From the NCBI GenBank assembly GCA_965112735.1, contig OZ218958.1:186001-250000 (forward strand): a stretch of DNA of 64,000 bases, in the 5' to 3' direction. Made by a program: the position numbers and the translations under genes. Of this stretch, positions 1 through 10,740 are shown piece by piece. The first letter of the stretch is position 1. Every line of letters starts with the position of its first letter. This DNA is from Phaeosaccion multiseriatum. Lineage: Eukaryota; Ochrophyta, other classes. The notes beneath the pieces were generated by a model. That model was not told the origin of the DNA. It worked only from the letters and a program-made list of their open reading frames with translations, and did not search any database.

Positions 1-2
1 CT

Positions 3-398
3 TCGGTCTCTTCGATGGGTACAATACCCATGACCAAGTTGACGAGCGTTTCGAGTTTATCGAGTGTGTTGGAGCCGCGCAGTTCCAGTTCCAGTGGCCT
101 GGGCGTGCATACGGGTAGTAGTCAAAACCTTCATGAGCATGTGGGCGGGGGCGGCGGCATGGGTGGTATGTTCAAGGGAGAGGGAGTAGGAGGAGGAGGA
201 GGAGGAGGAGGGGCGGGGGGGGGGGGGTTGAGCAGCCTGGGGAGCGGCCTCAGCAAGGGAGGGGGTGGAGGCGTGGGGCAGCTGGGCCTGCTCGGTACCG
301 GCCTGTGCTCTCCCTACAGTTCGGATCTCGTCCATAAGTATGGGGGCTTGGGCGCGGGTGCCAACAGCAGCAGTAGTGGTAACAAGAGAAGCGGCAGT

Positions 399-433
<35 letters not shown>

Positions 434-3400
434 GAGTGGCAGTCCTTTGAGCATCGGTATCGGTCGAGAGGAGGCCATTCGGCGGGAGCAGCGCTTCCTC
501 ACCCTCTTCCTACGCTCAGTGGGTCAGCTCCTCGTCTTTGTGGAGCCCTCCGTGCTCGAGACAGCCCTCCAGGAGAGGAACGACGCTAGCGCCCCCGGGG
601 TGACCGCCGCGGCATCAGCTGCCATCCACAACTCGGACCGAGCGGCAGTGTTGGCATCAGCCCTGGCGGTTGGGGCTCTGATTGCTAACGATCGGGCTGC
701 GGACATGTATCACACCGCCGCCAGGACCACCCTCAAGGCCGTGAGCGACAAGCCCACAGAGAACGTGGCCGCCGCGCTGTGCATACTGGCCTTCTTCTGG
801 CAGTACAAGGGTGAGTGGACGGGGAGGAAGGGGGGGTGAGCGAGACAGTGAATGCCTTTTTTGTCTTCTTGTCTTCTTGTGGTAGTATCGGGTTGAGTGG
901 AAAGGAAGGGGGCGTAAGAAAGTAAGTCAGGGGGGGAGTGAGTCTGTGAGTCAGTGAATTGGTGAGGCAGGAAGGGCGTTTGAGTGAGTGAGTCAGTAGG
1001 GGTATGTGAGTGAGTGAGTGAGTGAGTCAGTAGGGGTATGTGAGCGAGTGAGTCTGGCCTTGTACTGGTGCAACACTGTGGCATGACTGTACAAGGATGA
1101 GTGAGTGAGTCAGTGAGGAGACAAAGGGGAGGGAGAGCGCCTTTGTACCCTGTCTCTCCTTCCTTCCTTCCTCCCACTCTTTCACTCCCTCACCTCTCCC
1201 TTCCATCCTTCCCCCTTCCTCTCTCATCCCTCCCTGCCTCCCTCCCTTCCTTCCTTCCTTCCTTCCTCCACTCTCCCCCCCCCCCCCCCCTTCAGGCGAG
1301 GACGATCAGAAGGAAGCTTACCTCGCCAACGCGCGCATGTGCCGCAGCTTGATCGGGGGGGGGCTCTCCTTCTCCCGCAACCTCGCTCTCTGCCTCGAGC
1401 ACCTGGACTACGAGAAGGAGGCCCACGGAGGCCCACGCCCCGCCGACTGCAACCTCTTCTCCTCTCGGCAGCTGGCCCTCCACACCGTGTCCTGCCTGCT
1501 CAATGCTATGAGTGCGCTGATGGACCCCCTGCAAGGGGAAGGTGTGGCGGAGCTGTACACCAGCAAGCTCAAAGAGTGCGGTGACAGGCTCCAAGCCGAG
1601 TCGGGGGGGGCAGGGGATGGAGGAGGAGGAGGAGGAGGAGGAGGAGGAGGAGGGAGGGTGACTGGTTCTTCCTCTCCCCCGGTGGGCTCGGAGCTGCCGC
1701 TGCTGCTGTGTAGGTCGCTCAACTGCTTCACCCTCGTCATGCTCGGTGAGAGCCTCCTCGCTGCACTCAGTTCACTCACTTTGCTTTGCTTTGCTTTGCT
1801 TTGCTTTGCTTTGCTTTGCTTTGCTTTGCTCGGACCTCACCCCTCTGTGTCAAGCGCCCATTCCCAAACCCATCTCTCTCTGTTGTGTAGGCAGAGCAGT
1901 GTATCTCTATCTCTCTTCCCCTCTCTCTCTCTGTTGTGTAGGCAGAGCAGTGGATCTCTATCTCTCTTCCCCTCTCTCTCTCTGTTGTGTAGGCAGAGCA
2001 GTGGATCTCTATCTCTCTTCCCCTCTCTCTCTCTGTTGTGTAGGCAGAGCAGTGGATCTCTATCTCTCTTCCCCTCTCTCTCTCTGTTGTGTAGGCAGAG
2101 CAGTGGATCTCTATCTCTCTTCCCCTCTCTCTCTCTGTTGTGTAGGCAGAGCAGTGGATCTCTATCTCTCTTCCCCTCTCTCTCTCTGTTGTGTAGGCAG
2201 AGCAGTGGATCTCTATCTCTCTTCCCTCTCTCTCTCTGTTGTGTAGGCAGAGCAGTGGATCTCTATCTCTCTTCCCCTCTCTCTCTCTGTTGTGTAGGCA
2301 GAGCAGTGGATCTCTATCTCTCTTCCCCTCTCTCTCTCTGTTGTGTAGGCAGAGCAGTGGATCTCTATCTCTCTTCCCCTCTCTCTCTCTGTTGTGTAGG
2401 CAGAGCAGTGGATCTCTATCTCTCTTCCCCTCTCTCTCTCTGTTGTGTAGGCAGAGCAGTGGATCTCTATCTCTCTTCCCCTCTCTCTCTCTGTTGTGTA
2501 GGCAGAGCAGTGGATCTCTATCTCTCTTCCCCTCTCTCTCTCTCTCTGTTGTGTAGGCAGAGCAGAGGATCTCTATCTCTCTTCCCCTCTCTCTCTCTGT
2601 TGTGTAGGCAGAGCAGTGGATCTCTATCTCTCTTCCCCTCTCTCTCTCTGTTGTGTAGGCAGAGCAGTGGATCTCTATCTCTCTTCCCCCCTCTCTCTCT
2701 GTTGTCGCTCTGGTGTGCGCCGCTCTCCATTCATTCCGATGCGATGTCATGTCTTGTTCTGTCCGAGGTGTCCTGTAACTGTAACAAGCAAGGTTCCTTC
2801 CTTGTCGTCGTCTCCAGCAAGGCATGCCCTTCCGTCCTTCCTTCCTTCCACTCAAGCACCGCTGTCCTCCTCCTCCTCCTCCTCCTCCTCCCACCCCCAC
2901 CCCCCATTCTATATCACCAACAGGCCGACGAGCCGAGGCCTGCGCCATGCTCTCTCAAGTGGCATCGATCCTCGAAGCGTGCCCACTTGTGGCCAAGGCC
3001 ATGCCTCTGAGCTGGGACGCCACCCTCATCGCTGCCACCCTCTCCTTCCTCCTCGGAGAAACAGAGGCCTATGCACGTATATCTCGTCTGGTGGAGCAGG
3101 CACAGAACACTTCAGCGGCGACCCAGTGGACCTGCCGCCTGCCTGCTGACAAGACGCCCGTGGGGTCTTACCTGAACCACATGTGCCTCTCTTCCAGCAA
3201 CATTTGCAGCATCATTTGCATGGTGGGTAGAGAGACAAGCTGCGGCACCGTAAGCTTCTTCGCCGCCACTCACTTCGGCGGCGGCAGGCAGCAGCAGCAG
3301 CAGCAGCGGCAGTCGGCGTCTCCTTCATCTCGGGGAGGGAACGGGGATGGAGCCGAGGATGGCAAACTGAAACTCGCACTCAGTCTCAACTTGGATGAGG

Positions 3401-4763
3401 AGTCTTTCGAAGTGGGAGGGCAGCAGCAGCAGCAGCAGCAGCAGCGCCAGCACGGACATGTCCACCACCGCAGCCACTCGTCGAGCAGCTCGTCCTCGTC
3501 ATGTTCGTCAGCCTCCTCACATGACTCGCACTCCTCGCATCATCATGAGTACCTCTCTCACCACGCTCACCAGCAGCAGCAGCAGCAGTTGGTGATACAG
3601 CAACAGCAGCACGAGCAGCTGCTGGTGAGCGTGGAGGACGACGACGGCACCAACTGTATCACCAATGGCGATATCATGCGGTCGGGGGCACGCAGCTCCA
3701 GCCCAAAACGACGCATGTCTTGCGCTCTGGACGACGGTACAGGGGGTCAGGACTCCGGGCGCTTCGATCACGACCTTGAAGGAGGGGGGGCACAGAGCTT
3801 CTCGCCGAAGAGGCAGCAGCTCACCGATCGATCGGGTGAGTGAGTGAGTGAGTGAGTGAGTGAGGGAGGGAAGGAGCGAGTGGGGAGGCACCGTGCGACT
3901 GGTGTTGCAGCCACTCACCCACTCTCTGGATGCTTTCCTTCCTTCGCGCTCACGGATTATTACTTTTACCATTGCCGTTTCTGTCTCCTCTAAGCGGCAG
4001 CAGGGGCGGGAGGCTTCCACTCAGGAGGGGGTGGAGCAAGCAACGTTGGAGACCACAGCAGCTTCAAAGTGTTCGGCTGGAGCGAAGATGACGACGACGA
4101 GGATGAACAACACCTCGACGTCATGGGAAGAAAGGCCGATGCACGCGGACAAGGCCGAGGGGATGGCAGCCTCCAACACCAACCAACAGGGGCGGAGGAG
4201 GAGGAGGGGGCGGGCACGCTTCACGGCAGAGGCGGGGCGGCGCGTACTCGGGAGAAGGGGACCGACAGGAGCGGAGGGGGTGACGAGACCACCTTCACTC
4301 CGCAGGTGTGTGTGAGGGCAGGAGGGCTTTGGAGGGCATGCTGGAGGGATATGGGGTCCTGGGAGGGGGGTAGAAGGAGGGTAGTTATGGGCTCGATAGG
4401 AGGAATCACCAAAGAAACTGAAAGTGTTGTGTGTGTGTGTGTGTGGGGGGGGGGGGGGCAGGGTAGAGGGGGGGCAGGAGGGCCTCCCTTTGGCGGCCGC
4501 CGATGCATGGAGAGGCATGAAGGAGCAGCGCTTCCCTTCCCCTTGCTGCCCCTGCCCGCCCGGCTGGCCACTAATTCGTCTCGCTCCTCCTTTGCCTCTC
4601 CGCCTATCCTCCTCACTCCCCTCTCTGTAGCAAATGCGCACATTCAGTCTACAGAGCATGCGGGAGGTGCTTGCCCTTGAACATCAAAAGGAGATGGACG
4701 AGCAGCGAGCAGCAGCAGAAGGTGGTGATACGGCAGCAGCCGCAGCAGCAGCAGCAGCAGCAG

Positions 4764-4794
<31 letters not shown>

Positions 4795-5635
4795 TTCTTC
4801 TTCTTCTTCTTCTTCAGCAGATGGTGATACAGCAGACCTCGAAGGAGATAGCTTCGCCGCGAGTGCCCGCCGCGTGACCATCAACACTCGCGTCAAGCCC
4901 ACCCCCCACGCGTCTAACTCCACCTCGCCCTCCTCGGCACCCTCCTCCGGAGCGGACGCCGCTCTGAGTTTGGGGGACATGTCACACATCACTTCTTCCT
5001 CTTCCTCCCCATCATCATCCACTGCCATCTCTTCGCCGTCTGTGGCAGACTTCGCCAAGGCCGCGAGTGGGAGGACAGTGTCCGTGAAGCTGGAGCCATC
5101 GCTGCAGCACCCCTCCGCCTCTTCGTCGTCATCAGAAGCAGCAGAAGCATCAGCATCAGTACCGTCGTCGTCGTCTTCTCCTTCTTGCTCGCTCCCCGTT
5201 CCTTCACCTCAACCAAGCAGCACCAGCACGAAGACTTCGTCTGCCTCAGCCGCGAGCAGCACCAGTGGCGGTACATCCATGGGTACTCCACAGCTGAACC
5301 GCTTGCTAAAGCACTCGAGCAGTTTCATGCGCCAGCGCAGCCTCGGTAGTCACCGCTCCAGCAACAACATCACCGGCCACGGGCATGGACCGGGCGGCTC
5401 CAGCAAGGAGAACGAATCCTCCATGTCGTCCCTTTTCGGCATGCTTGACGACCAAGACTTGCTCAACGTGCTGGACGATTGGGATGTTGGGGAGAGCGGG
5501 TTGAACGCCACCCTCGAGGCCGTGGGAGCAGAGGAGGAGGAGGATGGGGACGAGGAGGGCCTGCCACGGCCCCCGGGGGGGGCTCACTCTGATCTTGTGG
5601 GGGCGGGGGAGGACAGTGAGCTCAAGGTGCTATAG
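3..5635 (+). CDS. Ser/Gln-rich putative nuclear regulator, 5' end possibly outside window
   Basis: Five exons join in phase: 3-810, 1296-1745, 2924-3835, 3995-4305, 4631-5635 (TAG). The frame is open to the left edge, so the Met at 15 may be internal; from there the product is about 1157 aa. Order: Ser/Gly-rich N-terminus, then a helical Ala/Leu-rich block (roughly 500-1560 and 2930-3230 in DNA) with FLRSVGQLLVFVEPSVLE, a middle part like the all-helical regulatory region of fungal-type zinc-cluster transcription factors, then long poly-Q, poly-S, poly-H and acidic tracts and a C-terminal acidic segment (SLFGMLDDQDLLNVLDDWD) that resembles an activation domain. No zinc cluster is visible here; it would lie upstream. 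Function is inference. The second intron holds a remarkable minisatellite. Homopolymeric tracts come from pure CAG, TCA/TCT and GAG runs. Confidence 0.6.
1777..1830 (+). repeat. TTTGC pentamer microsatellite in intron
   Basis: About ten TTTGC/CTTTG pentamers just inside the 1746-2923 intron of the Ser/Gln-rich gene, directly upstream of the 51-bp minisatellite. Confidence 0.9.
1881..2699 (+). repeat. 51-bp minisatellite, 16 copies, unit resembles a 3' splice site
   Basis: Copies of TGTTGTGTAGGCAGAGCAGT plus a CT-rich remainder start at 1881, 1932, 1983, 2034, 2085, 2136, 2187, 2237, 2288, 2339, 2390, 2441, 2492, 2547, 2598 and 2649. The period is 51 bp except one 50-bp and one 55-bp unit. 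Copies differ by very few bases. Each unit is a polypyrimidine tract followed by TGTAG/G and GCAG/AG, the layout of a splice acceptor. It sits in the intron 1746-2923, whose inferred true acceptor is the CAG at 2921-2923. Because 51 is a multiple of three and most frames lack stops, the array makes long false reading frames on both strands. Confidence 0.95.
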
Positions 5636-5769
5636 TAGGGCAGTTGGTGGTACGGAGCAGAGCAGAGGAGCACCACATCAACAACCACGACAACATCGAC
5701 GACAACAACGACACAACGACGACGGCAACATCATCCACAACAACAACGATCACGACGACGACGACGACG

Positions 5770-5805
<36 letters not shown>

Positions 5806-5834
5806 GCAGCAGCAGCAACAACAACAACAACAGC

Positions 5835-5898
<64 letters not shown>

Positions 5899-6675
5899 GC
5901 AGAAGCAGCAGCAGCAACACCCAAAACGAAAAAAAAGAAAACAACAACAATATCAACAACAACGTCCAAGGGTGCCGAATCATCTCGGAGAGTCGGAACG
6001 GCTCTGCTTCTGCCCATGTGCTTCTGCCATGTGTTTTCTACTGCTTCTGGGCAATGGAGGGCATGCATGGAGACAAAAAGCAGCTAGGATTGTAGGATAG
6101 GATTATGGGAGGGAGGGGGGAGGGAAGAGGGAAGAGGGAAGAGGGGGTTTCAGTGCCGAAGGGCTGGGCTTGTCTTGTCTCCCCTTGTGCAGAGGAGTGA
6201 ACGAGGCCTTGGGCTTGCCTGAGAGCTTGCCCGCCTTTCACGGCCTGTCACCACCTGTCATTGCCTGTCACGGGCCTGTCGGGAGAACAGTACAGCGACA
6301 GTACAGCGACAGTGCAGCGGTACATAGCGATGGTGCGTCTTTCCCTCGCACGGAATTGAGTGGGCGAGGCACTGCCCACTGACTTACTACTGCCCACTGA
6401 CTTACTTGGATTGCATGGGGCAGGGGAGGGGAAGGGGTTCATGTGTGCTGCATCTCTAGAGTAGGGGAGGAGGGAGGGAGGGAGGGAGGGAGACCGGGCA
6501 AGGTAAAGGAATTGGGTCCAGACGACGAGATGAGCGCGAGCCGAGCAATGACAGAGTAATGACAAGCTCTGAAGGGAAGGGGTGCTTCGCTGCTGCCGTG
6601 TGTGTCGATCCAGCCATGTTTGTGTTGTTTGTCAGCCCGGAGCAGGCTCCAAACTCCGTGTGTGTATGTGTGTGT

Positions 6676-6727
<52 letters not shown>

Positions 6728-7084
6728 TTTCTACGTTGGTATGTATGTGTGGACTGGTGGTCGGGAAGACGGGTGCCAAGTCATCAAAGGCACTAATTAT
6801 GAGTCAAAGTGCAAGATAATTATTAAAAAAACTAAAAGTAAGATAGGTAAATACAGAGCGAAACGAAACTGCAGCACGGCACCCTTTACATATTTCTCTC
6901 TCATGTGATGAGAGACAAGAGCAGAGGGCCCTTGTCCGTGTCCAATGCTTTACTCCAGTGCTTTACTCCAGCGCTCTGTCGTCGGCTGCGATGGCCCCCT
7001 CGCATCGAAGCCTCAGGACATCCGAACGCCCCGCCCGCATCAAGGCAGTAGCAGGCTCTGCAGCAGGCTCTACCCTTCCTTGAC
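5636..7084. other. Intergenic / 3' untranslated region with AAC and GT microsatellites
   Basis: No gene is supported. A (CAA/AAC)n tract with some CAG runs through about 5700-5960 directly after the stop codon and may be 3' UTR of the upstream gene. A (GT)n tract occupies about 6658-6728. The segment 6280-6310 repeats an ACAGTACAGCG word. The stretch 6800-6900 is A-rich and may include the 3' UTR of the minus-strand WrbA gene. Confidence 0.6.
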
Positions 7085-9389
7085 TTAGGAGGAAGCGGCC
7101 CTACCCTTGGCAAGGGCCTTGACGGTGGCGCCGAAGGTCTTTCCGTGGTGCACGGCAAGCTTCTTCTCAAGCTCAGAGGGCATGCGGCTCCCGTCGGGGC
7201 CGGCGAATGTTCCTGAGGGGTTCGGTAAGTGGTGAGGCAGGAGGGAGGGAGGGAGGGAGGGAGGGAGGGAGGAGGCAGGTTGTCGGCGGGGTGGGGGGGT
7301 GAGGGAGGGAGTGGTGAGGCAGTGAGGGAGTTGCCTTTGGGTTGAGTGAGGGGGTGGGGCAGTGAGGGAGTGTGTTGACTGACTGACTGACTGACTGACT
7401 GACTGACTGACTGACCTGATCCGTATGCCGACCCGCCGTGAACCTCCTCCATGTTCAGGGAGTCGGGGCAGCCGTAGCCCATGGGCACGAAAATCATGCC
7501 TGAGAGAGAGGCACACGGGCAAACGCACACACAGAGAGAGAGAGAAAGAGAGAGAGGGAGAGAGAGAGAGAAAAAGAGTAGAGACAGAGAAAGAGAGAGG
7601 GGGAGAGGGATAAGAGAGAACGAAAGAGAGAGAAAGAGAGTAAGCAGGGCCAGCGAAACACGCCATCTATGCCACTTCCGGTCACGTCTGTCTGCTCTGC
7701 TTTGTATCACCAACGCCTCTACTTTGCTCTGCTCTGCATCACCTTGGTGCGAGAGCTGGGTGATCCATGTCAGCGCCGTCGTCTCCTGCCCCCCTCCTTG
7801 GGAACCCGTGGCTGAGGATAGTGGTATGGGTACACGTAGAGAGAGAGACAGACAGGGAGAGGGGGGAAGGAGATAAAGGATAAGAGAGAGACAGAGGGAG
7901 AGAGAGGGAGGGAGGGGGAGAGAGAGAGAGAGAGGGAGGGAGAGAGAGAGAGGGAGGGAGGGCGAGAGAGAAAGAAAGCATAACAAGATTAGAGAGAGAG
8001 ACAAGAGAGAAGATACGGGAGAGAGAGACAGAAAGGGGGAGGATGAAGCAGTCGGGGTTTGCACTCTTCTCAAAGGCCAAGACAAAAGAGGGGAGGGGAG
8101 GGGAGGGGAGGGAAGGTTGTTCCGAGGTAGATGAGGTACATGGGGTAAAAGAATCTCAAGAATCACTGAAGTATCACGCACGCTCACACGACATGCCCAG
8201 ACTTACAGAAGAAGATGCCTGCAGGCTTGCCAATCAGTGCCCCCTTCATCCAGTGCCCCCCGGTGGAGTCCTGCAGGGAAGGAAGGCAGGCAGGGGGGTA
8301 CAGAGGGGGAGAGAAAGGCATGCGGCCACAGGGAGAGAGGGAGAAAGGGAGGATGAGAGAGAGAGAGAGAAGAGGGGGTCGAGGAAGAAAGGAAAGGCGG
8401 GGGGGGACAAAATCAGGCCTATCCAGCTGTCTGCCCACCCATCTATTGCTCAATTGCCCTTACCCAGAAGGCCTTCATCTGAGCCGCGGCCATGCCGAAT
8501 CGCGTGGGAATGCCGAACATGATGCCGTCGTACTCTGTGAGCGCCGCCGCTGTCGCCACGGGGATCGACTCATCGGCGGCAGGAGCCCCCCTGAGTGTGT
8601 GTGCGTGTGTGTGAGTGTGAGTGTGTGTGTGTGTGCGTGCGTGTGTGTGTGGGCGGGGGGCGGTGTTGTCCATTGCGAGGACAGGGCATAGTGGGGAGGG
8701 AGGTGGAGGGGGTGAGAGAGGAACAAGGACATGAAATGGGCAGAGAGAGAGAACGAGAATAAGACAAGAAAGAGAGAGACACTAGAGAGGAGAGATAGAA
8801 GAGCTGGTGTCTCTTTCAGCTCACTCACATCTTCGCGAGCACCTCTGCGGGCAGCGTCTCAGGCACGCGCATGAGAGTTGCCTCCACATCTCCCTCCTCA
8901 GCAAAGCCTTTGACGATCTCGTCCGCCATGGTCTTGACATGGCCGTACATGGAGTCTGAGGAGGGGGGGGGGCGAGGGAGGGAGGGGAGACGGGGGACGG
9001 GGTGAGGGCGCCCGGACAAGAGCAGTAGTGGATAAGAAAGTGGCGTATGCTCGTCTTAAGTCTGCTGCCCTCATCCCCTTCCCCCGGTCGTCTGAGGAAC
9101 CGAGCCCCTCTGTGCCTGACGTACAGTAAAGGACGAGACTGCGAGACGCACAGAGCATATAGCAGAGAAGCAGGGGGGGGGGAAAAGGGAACAAGGGGTG
9201 GGGGTGGGAAAGCAGAGGGAAGGGAAGAGACCGATCAGTCATGGTGAGAATGGGGTTGGGGCTCCTTCAACTACACACTCCGCCTACTGGGGTGTACGAA
9301 TGCCCCTCATCCCCTCCTCCTCCTCTCCTTATTGCCCATACAATCAATCCGTTAAATCAAGGATCCAAGCGCACTTACATCTTGACCAT
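7085..9389 (-). CDS. wrbA: WrbA-type NAD(P)H:quinone oxidoreductase (flavodoxin-like)
   Basis: Eight minus-strand exons join in phase to 207 aa: 9389-9379, 9138-9125, 8955-8829, 8590-8464, 8270-8207, 7811-7743, 7499-7416, 7212-7085 (TAA). The product starts MVKILVLYYSMYGHVKTMAD, the FMN phosphate-binding loop of WrbA. It goes on with the family blocks GIMFGIPTRFG, TGGHWMKGALIGKPAGIFF, STGSQGGGQETTALTW, FVPMGYG and GGSAYGSGTFAGPDGSR. Length matches the family (about 200 aa). WrbA enzymes are FMN-binding, usually tetrameric, and reduce quinones by two electrons at the expense of NAD(P)H, protecting against oxidative stress. No targeting sequence is seen, so the location is probably cytosol. The 14-nt second exon (flanked by CAG and GTACGT) is needed to complete the LVLYYS strand. 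Introns carry GA/CT-rich and CTGA microsatellites. Confidence 0.93.
7370..7412 (+). repeat. GACT microsatellite at WrbA splice donor
   Basis: About ten GACT tetramers lie immediately after the exon ending at 7416 on the minus strand, so the intron begins GTCAGTCAGTCAG. Confidence 0.85.
7505..8020 (+). repeat. GA-rich simple sequence in WrbA introns
   Basis: Long GAGAGA and GGGA runs (7535-7640, 7835-8020) are polypyrimidine on the coding (minus) strand, as expected upstream of 3' splice sites but far longer than needed. Confidence 0.8.
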
Positions 9390-9634
9390 CTTGGACGTGC
9401 TTATCGACGGAGAAGCTCGGGATTGTGCGGGAATGGAGAGTGGGTTGTGGGAGGGCGTGTAGTGGGCGTTCCGGCGGGTAGTGCGGCGAGTAGCTGGGGG
9501 TTAGGGGCTGGCGGGAGGAAGCAGACGAAGTGCAGAAAAGTGCACCAGTTTCAGTTTTAATTTATCTATCGTATCTTCTTTTCTTCTTTCCTTTTTTTTT
9601 GCAATTTTAAAGTACGCCAAATGCAACACTGCGT

Positions 9635-9700
9635 CAAAGTGCGTCAAAGGGCGTCAAAGGGCGTCAAAGTGCGTCAAAGTGGGTCAAACAGGGGTTCGAA
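9635..9700 (+). repeat. GCGTCAAAG decamer tandem repeat
   Basis: Five or six near-identical GCGTCAAAGT/G units follow a T-rich tract upstream of the WrbA gene. The same GCGTCAAA word recurs in the inverted-repeat element that follows and near 42.24 kb. Confidence 0.8.
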
Positions 9701-9766
9701 GGGGTCAATCAGGGGTTCAAACGTTGGCAAAAGGAATCGTCAATTGGCGTCAAATAATAATCACGG

Positions 9767-9882
9767 GGCGTCAAAACGTCAAAAGTGCCACTCAACCGCG
9801 AAATCACAGAAATTAACAATTTTAATTGATAATTAATTTATTAATTACTGTGATTTCGCGGTTGATTGGCACATTTGACGCC
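9767..9882. mobile_element. Short inverted-repeat (MITE-like) hairpin element
   Basis: The left arm 9767-9808 begins GGCGTCAAAACG and ends CCGCGAAATCACA. The right arm 9849-9882 is its reverse complement, TGTGATTTCGCG to TTTGACGCC, with one gap and a few changes. The about 40-bp spacer is almost purely A/T. A partial copy of the arm lies at 9941-9962 and another at 42236-42291. The arrangement suggests a small non-autonomous DNA element; no target-site duplication could be fixed. Confidence 0.6.
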
Positions 9883-10546
9883 CCCCCCCCCCTCGAAGTA
9901 ATCGTCACTTGGCGTCAACAAAAATCAAGGGGCGTCAAAAGTCAAAAGTGCCAATCACCGTCTTTCTCCGTGCTCTACAATGTAGCTCTACGGTTCAAAG
10001 TTCCACGGCGCAGCTCTGCTCTAGTTTACAAAAGAGACCACATGGCCTGTTTGTGTATTCTTTATGTGTTTTTGACGACGAGATTCCTGTAAGTGTTTTT
10101 CACACCCCCCCCCCCCCTGCCCCCTCGATACTTTTCCCCACTCTATTTCTCCCCTTTTACTCCCGAATACTCGACAACGATGCAAGCTGCCAAGCTGTTG
10201 ACGAAGTACTTGAGCAGTGGCACGAGCACCCGTGGCCTCCACTTCCTTGACGCACAGCGCGCTCCTCCTTTCCAAGCTCGATGGTGCTTCGCCTCGCCTG
10301 AAAGGATTGGCCGGACTGCAGCTGGTGCGTGTGTCGTGATGTCGCCATGAGCTCTTGCGTGGGAAAAGAGACAGGGAACACTGGAGGGAGGGAGGGAGGG
10401 AGGGGGGGAGGGAGGAAGGGGAGGGAGAAAGGGAGGAATAGAGGGAGGGGAGGGTGTGAGTGAGTGAGTGAGTGAGGGAGGGAGGGAGGGAAGAGAGGGA
10501 AGGAGTCGGAGGGAAGGAGGGAGGGAAGGAGGGAGGGAGGGAGGGA
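9883..10546. other. Intergenic, with one weak small reading frame
   Basis: After repeat fragments (9900-9960) there is a frame starting with the ATG at 10180 that reads MQAAKLLTKYLSSGTSTRGL and stops at 10350. Its amphipathic, Arg-containing start could be a mitochondrial presequence, but there is no homology I recognise and no clear donor, so I do not call it a gene. From 10380 the sequence becomes GGGA and GTGA microsatellite. Confidence 0.35.
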
Positions 10547-10740
10547 TTCGGTCCCTGACAAGGTTCTGAGGCGACCCAGGCCAGAAGCTGGAACCTGGCC
10601 CGCTGGCGAGGCTTGGCAGAGCGGCCTTGGCCCTCATCATTGCCTTATTACATGGCTTTCCCCCAGAACTTGGAACCTGGCCGGCTGGCGCCGCCATGGC
10701 CTTGTCGCTTGGTCGCCTCAGAACCTTGTCAGGGGCCGAA
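10547..10740. mobile_element. MITE-like element with 30-bp terminal inverted repeats
   Basis: The left end is TTCGGTCCCTGACAAGGTTC and continues TGAGGCGACC (10547-10576). The right end 10711-10740 is its reverse complement with one mismatch. The GC-rich interior (about 134 bp) contains a subterminal GGAACCTGGCCCGCTGGCG motif repeated near the other end. It is embedded in a GGGA microsatellite, so the target-site duplication cannot be read. Size and the CCCTG-ACAAG terminus resemble the element at 29165-29346. Confidence 0.75.

Noticed and set aside
710-1227. Antisense frames rich in Ser/Leu/Thr/His ([10 protein letters not shown])
   Set aside because: They are translations of GTGA/CTTC simple sequence inside an intron of the first gene.
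1881-2699. CRISPR-like regular repeat
   Set aside because: Units are contiguous with no unique spacers, and the host is eukaryotic.
1337-3010. 557-codon open frame with a 17-residue LCRQSSGSLSLFPSLSL repeat, and a 390-codon antisense frame
   Set aside because: Both arise from the 51-bp intronic minisatellite, which has few stops in several frames; splice sites and the flanking coding frame show it is intron.
5644-6087. Long Thr- or Asn-rich frames
   Set aside because: Pure (CAA)n microsatellite after a stop codon; all frames are open by composition.
6582-6908. CVCVCV frames
   Set aside because: (GT)n microsatellite translation; the same applies at 17.0-17.3 and 52.9-53.1 kb.
10093-10350. 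Small frame with possible mitochondrial presequence
   Set aside because: Only about 56 residues from the internal ATG, no homology recognised, flanked by microsatellite on both sides.
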